Positions 17,868 to 24,162 of a DNA stretch of 28,390 bases are shown piece by piece. The notes beneath the pieces were generated by a model. The model was not told the origin of the DNA. It ran no database searches and worked only from the letters and a program-made list of their open reading frames with translations. The stretch is taken from contig CALPPS020000026.1 in assembly GCA_943325515.2 (NCBI GenBank), forward strand, positions 1-28,390, in the 5' to 3' direction. Position 1 is the first letter of the stretch, and every line of letters starts with the position of its first letter. The translations under genes and the position numbers were made by a program. Origin of the DNA: Flavobacterium psychrophilum (GTDB lineage: Bacteria > Bacteroidota > Bacteroidia > Flavobacteriales > Flavobacteriaceae).

Positions 17868-18170
17868 ACAAGATTTGTGTTTCTTTGTGCTAAAGATAAT
17901 TCAAAAATAAAGTCTGCCAAAGGTTTGCTTTTCTATTTTAACCAAATTTTAATTTTAAAATTTGTATAAACACAGCTCTTACTGACATTGTTTTTCTAAT
18001 GTAAAATTGACCAATAGAAAACAACTGTCATAACTAGTATTTCTTTTGGTCCTTATTTTTTCTTTCAAAGTTTTAGGTATATTTGTTAACCCTAACGGTA
18101 CTAGTACTATCAGTCGGAAAGTAATGGCAGTTAAATCGTTTTAGTATTTTTAAAGTATAAAAATCAGTAC
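17868..18170. promoter_or_regulatory. Divergent intergenic region with inverted repeat
   Basis: This 303-base gap separates the two-component operon from the PAP2-eptA pair. It holds the minus-strand promoter above and a perfect 10-2-10 inverted repeat at 17943-17964 (CAAATTTTAA, TT, TTAAAATTTG). On the plus strand there is a TATATTTG -7 box at 18078-18085 without a well-placed -33 element, then GTACTA repeated twice (18098-18109). No gene was seen. The repeat is a candidate operator, but low-complexity AT sequence makes chance palindromes common. Confidence 0.45.
17891..17920 (-). promoter_or_regulatory. Promoter of the two-component operon
   Basis: Read on the minus strand, TTG (17920-17918), 19 bases, then TATCTTTA (17898-17891) matches the Bacteroidetes promoter with one mismatch in the -7 box. 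It lies about 24 bases before the regulator's ATG. Confidence 0.5.
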
Positions 18171-19043
18171 ATGGCAAATAACATATTCAAAGAAAATCCA
18201 TCGGCAATAAGTGAAATGAATACTAGAGTCATAACTAATTTTTCAAAACTAAAAGTCTCTTTTTTTCTTTTACCCTTATTTTTTATCCTTACCATTGTTC
18301 TATTAGTCTATAGTCAAGGGCCATTTTCTATTGACAATTATGTACAAATACAAAAGAGCGCTTTTCTTTTTATCAATGCCAAACTATCACAATTCCCAAA
18401 CATTATCTATAACCTTACCCAACTTGGTGATGCGATGATTTTATTATCCTTGCTTACTATTTTTATCATCTATGCACCAAAACTTTGGGAGGCGTTACTA
18501 TCAGCTTCGCTAGTTTCTGCCCTATTTTCTAATGTGCTCAAAAAAATATTTGCTGTGCCTAGACCTGCGGCTCTATTTGATAACAGTAGTTTTACCATCA
18601 TCGGGAAAACTTTAACGGGACACAACAGTTTACCATCAGGGCACTCTATTACGGTTTTTACGATACTTACAGTGCTTTTGTATGCTTTTATGCCTAAAAA
18701 ATGGAGTGCTAAACTTGTATGGACTTTAGGGATTATAGCTATTGGATTATTGCTAGTATTAACCCGTGTGGGTGTGGGTGCGCATTATCCATTGGACGTG
18801 ATTAGTGGGAGCATTATTGGCTATATTTCTGGGCTTTCCGGTATTTTTATTAGCAACAAGTATAAACTTTGGTATTGGATTAACTTTAAAAAATACTATC
18901 CCATCTTTATACTTTTGTTTGTGATTTGTTGCTGTGTTTTAATAAGCAAAATCAATAAAGAAAACTTGATTATATTTTATTTGTCTTTAATTAGTTTTGT
19001 GGTATCACTTTATAAAATAATAACTGTATATGTTAAAAAATGA
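18171..19043 (+). CDS. PAP2 phosphatase, LpxE-like lipid phosphatase
   Basis: Inner-membrane phosphatase of 290 residues. The three PAP2 motifs are present: K(x6)RP in LKKIFAVPRP (RP at 131-132), PSGH at 155-158, and RxxxxxHxxxD in TRVGVGAHYPLD (R199, H205, D209), with Thr replacing the usual Ser before R199. Six core helices surround these, and two extra C-terminal helices lengthen the protein. The next gene, overlapping by 14 bases, is an EptA-like transferase; in Helicobacter pylori lpxE and eptA form the same pair. I infer removal of a lipid A phosphate before phosphoethanolamine is added. A general phosphatidate or undecaprenyl pyrophosphatase is the main alternative. Confidence 0.8.
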   Translation: MANNIFKENPSAISEMNTRVITNFSKLKVSFFLLPLFFILTIVLLVYSQGPFSIDNYVQIQKSAFLFINAKLSQFPNIIYNLTQLGDAMILLSLLTIFIIYAPKLWEALLSASLVSALFSNVLKKIFAVPRPAALFDNSSFTIIGKTLTGHNSLPSGHSITVFTILTVLLYAFMPKKWSAKLVWTLGIIAIGLLLVLTRVGVGAHYPLDVISGSIIGYISGLSGIFISNKYKLWYWINFKKYYPIFILLFVICCCVLISKINKENLIIFYLSLISFVVSLYKIITVYVKK

Positions 19044-20550
19044 TTTAAAAATAACTCATTTCGTTCTTGTAATGAGTTTGTTGAATTTTCTGTTCTTCCA
19101 TTTTCCTTTTTTTACATTTGTTCTTCATAACATTGATTATAAAAGTTTTAACGGTATTTTGCTCATCTTTAGCTTAATGCTTTTAATGTTAGTATTAAAC
19201 GCTTTTGTTTTTTACCTGATATTTTATTTATCACGTTACTTTGGGAAAGCACTGTTGGTCATTTTCTTTATCGTAAACGCTATTGCAGTGTACTTTATCA
19301 ATACCTATAGTGTCATTATAGACGAAAGTATGATTGGCAATATCCTTAATACAAACTATGAAGAATCAAGCAGTTATTTTTCAATTAAAATGATTGCTTA
19401 TATTCTCATATTAGGCGTTATTCCTAGTGTATACATCATAAAAGTGAAAATCATCAAAGTGCCTTTAAAGCAATTTTTTAAAACCCTAGCACTTACGCTT
19501 TTAGTAATTCTTTTACTCGTGATTGCCAATGCTAGCAACTTGTTGTGGATAGACAAAAACTCTAAAACACTAGGAGGATTGGCCATGCCTTGGTCCTATA
19601 CCGTAAATATTTCTTTATTTTATAAGCATAAAGCTGATAAAAATGAAAAGGAAATTCTATTGCCTAACGCTATTATTAAAGACAAACAAAAATCGGTAGT
19701 GATTTTAGTCATAGGCGAATCAGCACGTAGCCAAAACTTCTCGTTATATGGTTATACGAAGAACACTAACCCATTGTTGTCTAAAATTCCGAATGTATAT
19801 CATTTTCAAGCCAACTCTTGCGCTACTTATACCACTGCAGGTGTTAAATGCATTTTGGAACATAAGAACTCCGATGAACTTTATGAAATTCTACCCAACT
19901 ACTTATACCGAAACAATGTAGAAGTAATATGGAGATCAACCAACTGGGGCGAACCACCACTGCATATTAAAAACATTCAAAACAAAGAATTCTTAAAATC
20001 CCATAGTAAAGGCAACAACATTGAATATGATGAAATCCTTTTGAATGGTTTAAAACAACAAATACTAGCCAGCAAAAAAGATAAAATATTAATCGTATTA
20101 CACAGCAGTGCTAGTCATGGGCCTACTTATAGCAAGAAATATCCTCCGCAATTTGAAACGTTTAAACCAGTCTGCAATAGTGTAGAACTGGCAAAATGTT
20201 CTCAAGCTGAGTTAATGAACGCCTATGATAATACTATAGTTTATACCGATTATTTATTGGCTACCATTATTAAAGATTTGAAAGAACTACCTGCCTACAA
20301 TAGCGCTATGCTGTTTGTTTCCGATCATGGCGAATCCTTGGGCGAGAATAACCTTTACATGCATGGTTTGCCTATGAGTTTAGCGCCTAAAGTGCAATAT
20401 GAAATCCCTTTTATTGTTTGGACATCTGAAGGGTCTCAACAACTGAAGCCCTACAAGACTGTAACACAAAACCACGTGTTTCATAGTGTATTGCATTTTC
20501 TAAATATGGCAAGTCCTATATATAATGAGGAATTGAATATTTTTGAATAA
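19030..20550 (+). CDS. eptA: Phosphoethanolamine transferase (EptA/MCR family)
   Basis: Inner-membrane enzyme of 506 residues with five N-terminal helices (to about 170) and a periplasmic alkaline-phosphatase-fold domain. It transfers phosphoethanolamine to lipid A or another glycan. Seen: the zinc ligand E230 in VIGESARSQNFSLYGY, the probable nucleophile T269 in CATYTTAGVKC (39 residues later, as in MCR-1), and VSDHGESLGEN with the metal-binding Asp and His. Cysteine pairs such as C264/C274 suggest periplasmic disulfides. It overlaps the PAP2 gene by 14 bases and is translationally coupled to it. Such enzymes lower surface negative charge and confer polymyxin resistance. Confidence 0.88.
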   Translation: MLKNDLKITHFVLVMSLLNFLFFHFPFFTFVLHNIDYKSFNGILLIFSLMLLMLVLNAFVFYLIFYLSRYFGKALLVIFFIVNAIAVYFINTYSVIIDESMIGNILNTNYEESSSYFSIKMIAYILILGVIPSVYIIKVKIIKVPLKQFFKTLALTLLVILLLVIANASNLLWIDKNSKTLGGLAMPWSYTVNISLFYKHKADKNEKEILLPNAIIKDKQKSVVILVIGESARSQNFSLYGYTKNTNPLLSKIPNVYHFQANSCATYTTAGVKCILEHKNSDELYEILPNYLYRNNVEVIWRSTNWGEPPLHIKNIQNKEFLKSHSKGNNIEYDEILLNGLKQQILASKKDKILIVLHSSASHGPTYSKKYPPQFETFKPVCNSVELAKCSQAELMNAYDNTIVYTDYLLATIIKDLKELPAYNSAMLFVSDHGESLGENNLYMHGLPMSLAPKVQYEIPFIVWTSEGSQQLKPYKTVTQNHVFHSVLHFLNMASPIYNEELNIFE

Positions 20551-21016
20551 TTAGTAATACCTCCCCCTAAGAGTATTTTGATACCTTCAAAACAACTAAG
20601 ATAGAGTCAAAGAAAGTCTTATCTCATCTTTTTAGCTTTTATTACTTTGACTTTCCCTATAAAATTCAAATTAACGGATTACTAATTACTTTAAATAAGT
20701 TTACAATTTGGGTCAAAAGCAGTATTTTCCAGAAGATTTTAAATATTAAAATTTATATATCAGTAAATTCTTAAGGTCCTTTATTTTAGGGTATTCTTGT
20801 AAAATATTATTTTATAAAAACTTAATAATCAATATTTTAAAGCAAACTCCTAATACGTCAAAAAAGCTCCATTTTGTTAAAAACTGTAGCTGATTGTGAA
20901 TAAGTTTGACTTTATATAATCGGTAGGAGGTTTTATCTTTGTAATGTCAGTTAGATAGTGTTTATCACTATACTAAGACAAACTAATTTATTGTTTTATT
21001 TAATACCAAAAAAAAG
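20551..21016. other. Intergenic region without a gene
   Basis: A 466-base AT-rich stretch with no credible reading frame. The only structure seen is an imperfect inverted repeat around AGTCAAAG and CTTTGACT (about 20596-20662) and the promoter-like box before the HU gene near its end. I see nothing else in it. Confidence 0.5.
20934..20941 (+). promoter_or_regulatory. -7 box for the HU-like gene
   Basis: TATCTTTG matches TAnnTTTG and implies a leader of about 70 bases before the ATG at 21017. The nearest TTG (20906-20908) is 25 bases away, longer than ideal. Confidence 0.45.
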
Positions 21017-21400
21017 ATGGCTATTAAGTTTAAATCGCAGTCCAGAAAGAATCCTCAGGACATGACTGCACCTGAAAAATTTTATGCCGCTGCAATAGGC
21101 AACGGTGAAACTGATATGGAAGCTCTTTCAGAGATGATTGCCTATCAGAGTACTTTAACAGATACTGACTGTTATGCGGTATTGAGATCGTTGGAACACA
21201 ACATCATCAATGAGCTTAACCAAGGTAGAATTGTTAAATTGGGTAGCTTGGGTAATTTCCAAGTAAGTATTAGTTCTGAAGGTAAAGCAACAGCCGAAGA
21301 GGTTACTGCTGCCGACGTAACTAAAAGCAGAATTCTTTTCCGTCCAGGAAAAAAATTACGCAAATTATTAGGTAATTTATCTTACCAAAAAGCGAGCTAG
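21017..21400 (+). CDS. HU-family DNA-binding protein (Bacteroidetes type)
   Basis: A 127-residue histone-like protein of the HU-related family common in Bacteroidetes. It opens MAIKFKSQSRKNPQDMTAPEK, then a helical dimer half (about 32-70) and the RIVKLGSLGNFQVSI strand that is the HU core signature. ADVTKSRILFRPGKKLRKLL follows and would form the DNA-gripping arm and tail. It differs from classical HU (about 90 residues) by its N-terminal extension and shifted arm. It compacts or bends DNA. It stands alone with its own terminator. Its last codons and terminator stem are partly repeated at 21723-21787. Confidence 0.88.
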   Translation: MAIKFKSQSRKNPQDMTAPEKFYAAAIGNGETDMEALSEMIAYQSTLTDTDCYAVLRSLEHNIINELNQGRIVKLGSLGNFQVSISSEGKATAEEVTAADVTKSRILFRPGKKLRKLLGNLSYQKAS

Positions 21401-21442
21401 TAACCCGCCACATCTTAAGGGTCAGATTTAGATGTCCGAAAG

Positions 21443-21474
21443 CCTCGAGTGTTCCTGCACTCGAGGTTTTTTTT
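21443..21474 (+). terminator. Rho-independent terminator after the HU gene
   Basis: CCTCGAGTG (21443-21451) and CACTCGAGG (21458-21466) form a perfect nine-pair stem with a TTCCTG loop, followed by eight T. Confidence 0.9.
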
Positions 21475-21485
21475 GCCTATTTGTT

Positions 21486-21578
21486 ACGAAAATTTTCGTC
21501 AATTCGTACAGATGAAACTTTTGGTTCGTCCTTACGAACTGAAACACTCGTCCTGACGAGTCAAAAGAACGGTCAGGA
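21486..21578. other. Compact inverted-repeat cluster, possible structured RNA or DNA
   Basis: Within the 687-base gap between the HU and methyltransferase genes lie a 14-base perfect palindrome (ACGAAAATTTTCGT, 21486-21499) and three tandem 22-base units from 21502. Two units are perfect hairpins: GTTCGT-CCTT-ACGAAC (21524-21539) and ACTCGT-CCTG-ACGAGT (21546-21561). CTTTTG (21518-21523) pairs with CAAAAG (21562-21567) and would close both into a three-way junction. No reading frame of quality covers it. The rest of the gap, 21790-21960, shows nothing. Confidence 0.6.
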
Positions 21579-21978
21579 AGAACTAGAAGAAACCTCTTGA
21601 GGAAGAAAAAAGAGGGTGAAATGGCTATTTTATCTCTAAAAAGACTCTTTTTTCTATAAAAATGAATCCATTTTTTGCACAATTTTGAGTTTTTTGGGCA
21701 TAAAAAAAGCTCAAAAAAAGCAGCTAGTAACCCGTCTTTTTGAGCAAATTTAGATGTTCGAAAGCCTCGAATAGTTCCTGCTATTCGTATCGAATTATGA
21801 TGTAAATATAAAAGATTATAGCATTAGTTGTATTTCTTGTGTTGATAAATCATTAAAATCGCTGCTATCATTGACTTTAGAAGCCATAAGTTTTAAACAA
21901 ACGGTAAAATTAATCTATAAAATTTATATGTCTTTACTCCTCTTTTCTACTTGAAAATATTTTTTTTGTTGGAGATTA

Positions 21979-22005
21979 TTGATAAGTTTGGTAAAATTAT
22001 ATTTG
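21979..22005 (+). promoter_or_regulatory. Promoter of the methyltransferase gene
   Basis: TTG (21979-21981), a 16-base spacer and TATATTTG (21998-22005) fit the Bacteroidetes promoter, with the spacer slightly short. It leaves a leader of about 75-80 bases before the ATG at 22088. Confidence 0.55.
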
Positions 22006-22087
22006 CTCCATGAAATACAAAAACATAAGAGAAGATAATTAAAAAATAGAATCTAAACATATTTTTACAACCCAAACCCAAATATAA

Positions 22088-23257
22088 ATGGCAAACAGCA
22101 ATCTTACTAATGCTAAAACTGCAAAAAACGACGAGTTTTACACCCAATACCCCGATATTGAAAAAGAAATTAATGCTTACTTAGAATATAACCCCGATGT
22201 ATTTAAAGGGAAAACCGTGCTATTGCCTTGTGATGACCCAGAGTGGAGCAATTTTACTAAGTTTTTTGCGCAGAACTTTGAGAGTTTTGGTTTAAAAAAA
22301 CTAATCAGTACGAGCTATGCACCCGATAGTAAAAGTTATAAAAGCGGCTACCAACCCACATTATTTGAAACCGAAAACCCACAATTTGACCAAAAGAAAA
22401 CCATAACTAACGGCAAAATATTTACACTAACGCATGATAAAACAGGCGATGGCAAGATTGATGTAAACGATTTAGAGTGGAGTTACCTAAAAGGTGATGG
22501 CGATTTTAAAAGTAAAGAAATAAAAAAACTCCGTGACGAAGCCGATATTATTATAACCAATCCACCGTTTTCTTTATTTCGTGATTTTTTGGCGTGGATT
22601 GTAGAGGCAGATAAACAGTTTGTGGTTATTGGAAATATGAATGCTATTAAGTATAAAGAAGTTTTTCCTTTTATTAGAGATAAAAAAATATGGTTAGGAG
22701 CTGGCAAAAATGATGGTCGCAACGTTTGGTATCAAATTCCAGACGATTTTGATTCTTTTCACAAAGAAGAAGATGGTAAAAAATATGCATTTGTAGCTGG
22801 GACGATTTGGTTTACTAATATTGACCATGGAAGAAGGCATAAACCAATTCCTCTAATGACTGAGGAAGATGTTATCAAATTTGGCACAAAGAAACCTTTT
22901 GAAAAATATGATAACTTTGATGCAATAGAAGTTTCTTTAGTAAAACATATACCATATGATTATGATGGTGTAATGGGAGTGCCTATTAGTTTTCTAAGCA
23001 AATTTTCACCTGAACAATTTGAAATTATTGGTTTATCTATGAAAGATGGTTTTGGATTAGAAAGCTACAAGAAATATGATGATTATAAAGAAATAAGACA
23101 AGACGGTACATTTACTGGCTCATCTGGTAAAAAAACAAATGGTAATCCTATGATAAAAGGAAAGCCAATAAAAGGTAATTATTACATAGATAATCTAGGA
23201 AATTGTGCTTATTCATTATATGATAGACTTTTTATTGTTTCAAGAAATATAAAATAA
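22088..23257 (+). CDS. EcoRI-type adenine-specific DNA methyltransferase
   Basis: A 389-residue N6-adenine DNA methyltransferase of the M.EcoRI family, which methylates DNA using S-adenosylmethionine. The N-terminal AKNDEFYTQYPDIEKEI and CDDPEWSNFTKFFAQNF blocks are the family signature. Catalytic motif IV is NPPF at residues 158-161 in IITNPPFSLFRDFLAW, followed by VVIGNMNAIKYKEVFP. The recognition site cannot be read from sequence; M.EcoRI itself modifies GAATTC. Odd features: a dockerin/EF-hand-like loop at residues 117-128 (DKTGDGKIDVND) and a clear fall in GC in the last 600 bases. No EcoRI nuclease gene is visible. The DUF262-HNH gene originally began one base after this stop codon. Confidence 0.9.
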   Translation: MANSNLTNAKTAKNDEFYTQYPDIEKEINAYLEYNPDVFKGKTVLLPCDDPEWSNFTKFFAQNFESFGLKKLISTSYAPDSKSYKSGYQPTLFETENPQFDQKKTITNGKIFTLTHDKTGDGKIDVNDLEWSYLKGDGDFKSKEIKKLRDEADIIITNPPFSLFRDFLAWIVEADKQFVVIGNMNAIKYKEVFPFIRDKKIWLGAGKNDGRNVWYQIPDDFDSFHKEEDGKKYAFVAGTIWFTNIDHGRRHKPIPLMTEEDVIKFGTKKPFEKYDNFDAIEVSLVKHIPYDYDGVMGVPISFLSKFSPEQFEIIGLSMKDGFGLESYKKYDDYKEIRQDGTFTGSSGKKTNGNPMIKGKPIKGNYYIDNLGNCAYSLYDRLFIVSRNIK

Positions 23258-23278
23258 TATGAAAACAACATTACGAAC
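23256..23278 (+). repeat. 23-base direct repeat, left copy
   Basis: Begins in the methyltransferase stop codon (AATATGAAAACAACATT plus six more bases, ending CGAAC) and is identical to 24140-24162. It contains a copy of the ATG and the first codons of the downstream nuclease gene. It marks the left edge of the inserted REP-RAYT segment. Confidence 0.9.
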
Positions 23279-23342
23279 AGTTGTTTTGGGGTTTTCCACA
23301 CCTGACAGGTTTTTGAAACCTGTCAGGTGTGGGAAACAATAG
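23259..23342 (+). pseudogene. Orphan duplicated start of the DUF262-HNH gene
   Basis: The left repeat copy keeps the nuclease start (MKTTLRT), but the frame then runs into the inserted REP sequence and stops at TAG after 27 codons. It sits one base after the methyltransferase stop, where the nuclease gene must have started before the insertion. It may still be translated as a short dead-end peptide. Confidence 0.7.
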
Positions 23343-23491
23343 GATTTTGCAAGAGTTAAGACCCGACAGGTTTTTGAAACCTGTCAGGTTTGGGAAACAG
23401 TTACAAGGATAACACCCGACAGGTTTTTGAAACCTGTCAGGTTTGGGATACGAAACTAGGATTTTGTGTTGGTTAATACCTGTCAGGTATG
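23297..23491. repeat. REP-type palindrome cluster, CCTGACAGG family
   Basis: Unit 1 at 23297-23331 is a perfect 16-3-16 inverted repeat (CACACCTGACAGGTTT, TTG, AAACCTGTCAGGTGTG). Units 2 (about 23361-23394) and 3 (about 23413-23447) carry CCCGACAGG in the left arm, a one-base departure that leaves a mismatch. A half unit lies at about 23476-23491. Each is followed by a related GGGAAACA/AGGAT tail, with 53-61 bases between units. Spacers differ too little and the units are too palindromic for a CRISPR array. Confidence 0.85.
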
Positions 23492-23515
23492 GGAAACAAT
23501 AGGATAAAAAATGAT

Positions 23516-24094
23516 ATGCAACAAATTACTCCATTAGAAAACGGGAAATATTATCACATATACAATCGTGGTATCAATAGCGACATTCTATTTAAGGATA
23601 ATGATAACTACAATTATTTTCTTAAATTATACGACACGCATATTGACCCAATTGCCGAAACTTTTGCCTGGTGCTTGATGAAAAATCATTTTCATTTTTT
23701 GATACGAATTAAAGAGGTAGAAGAAATAAAAACTGCAATTAAAATTCAACCCTCTCAATGTTTTTCTAATTTGTTTAATGCTTATACCAAAGCGTTTAAT
23801 AAAAAATATAACCGTCACGGTGCGCTTTTTGAAAGACCATTTAGAAGAAAATGGGTAAATTATGATAACTATTTTCAAAATCTGATTGTCTATATTCACA
23901 ACAACCCCGTGCATCACAATATTTGTGAGCATCCATTAGAATATGCTTGGAGTTCGTATTTAAGTTGTATTTCGGATAAGCCAACAAAGTTAAAACGGCA
24001 AGAAGTAATTGAGATATTTGATGATGTAGAAAATTTTAAATACGTGCATCAATTAAAAAGCTATAGTACAACAGAAGAATTTTTAGGAGAGTAA
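23516..24094 (+). CDS. REP-associated tyrosine transposase (RAYT)
   Basis: Y1 HUH-type transposase of 192 residues, related to IS200/IS605 TnpA, which nicks single-stranded DNA through a tyrosine. It opens with YYHIYNRG, the family start. The metal-binding HUH motif is N-H58-F-H60 in CLMKNHFHFLI. RHGALFERPFRRK is the conserved middle block and the catalytic tyrosine is about Y126 in VYIHNNPV. WSSY follows, typical of RAYTs. The ATG at 23516 is preferred; an in-frame ATG nine codons upstream lies in the half REP unit. REP palindromes flank both sides, which is the hallmark arrangement. The reading frame is intact, so it may be active. Confidence 0.88.
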   Translation: MQQITPLENGKYYHIYNRGINSDILFKDNDNYNYFLKLYDTHIDPIAETFAWCLMKNHFHFLIRIKEVEEIKTAIKIQPSQCFSNLFNAYTKAFNKKYNRHGALFERPFRRKWVNYDNYFQNLIVYIHNNPVHHNICEHPLEYAWSSYLSCISDKPTKLKRQEVIEIFDDVENFKYVHQLKSYSTTEEFLGE

Positions 24095-24099
24095 TCAAC

Positions 24100-24128
24100 A
24101 CCTGACAGGTTTTAAAAACCTGTCAGGT
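24100..24128. repeat. REP palindrome downstream of the RAYT gene
   Basis: Perfect 14-1-14 inverted repeat (ACCTGACAGGTTTT, A, AAAACCTGTCAGGT), the same family as the upstream cluster. It ends 12 bases before the right 23-base repeat. Confidence 0.9.
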
Positions 24129-24139
24129 TTAAAACAAAC

Positions 24140-24162
24140 AATATGAAAACAACATTACGAAC
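24140..24162 (+). repeat. 23-base direct repeat, right copy
   Basis: Identical to 23256-23278. It holds the working ATG (24143) of the DUF262-HNH gene. Confidence 0.9.

Larger units (their letters stand above)
21391..21781 (+). repeat. Direct repeat of the HU gene tail and hairpin
   Basis: Copy 1 (21391-21466) and copy 2 (21719-21787) share AGCTAGTAACCCG exactly (21395-21407 and 21722-21734). They share a 23-base block at 22 of 23 positions (21426-21448 and 21748-21770) and GTTCCTGC (21451-21458 and 21774-21781). The spacers between the blocks differ by several bases. Copy 1 overlaps the HU stop codon. Copy 2 keeps a hairpin but lacks the T-run, so it should not terminate well. Confidence 0.75.
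23279..24139 (+). mobile_element. REP-RAYT insertion between methyltransferase and nuclease
   Basis: An 861-base segment bounded by the perfect 23-base direct repeat. It holds, in order, three full palindromes and one half palindrome of the CCTGACAGG family, a tyrosine transposase gene, and one more full palindrome. Removing it together with one repeat copy restores TAA-T-ATG between methyltransferase and nuclease. That restoration is the main evidence for insertion. Confidence 0.75.

Noticed and set aside
21428..21682. Minus-strand open frame of about 84 codons downstream of the HU gene
   Set aside because: It runs through the HU terminator and the hairpin cluster, has no family-like pattern, and is explained by the inverted repeats.
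21451..21781. CsrB-like sponge RNA: on the minus strand four hairpin loops would show CAGGAA, CAGG, AAGG and CAGGAA
   Set aside because: Flavobacteria are generally without CsrA, the only good terminator is on the plus strand, and no minus-strand promoter was found.
23297..23491. Possible CRISPR array from regularly spaced palindromes
   Set aside because: Only three to four units, near-perfect palindromes, spacers of unequal length that resemble each other, and no cas genes. A RAYT gene adjoins them, so REP elements fit better.
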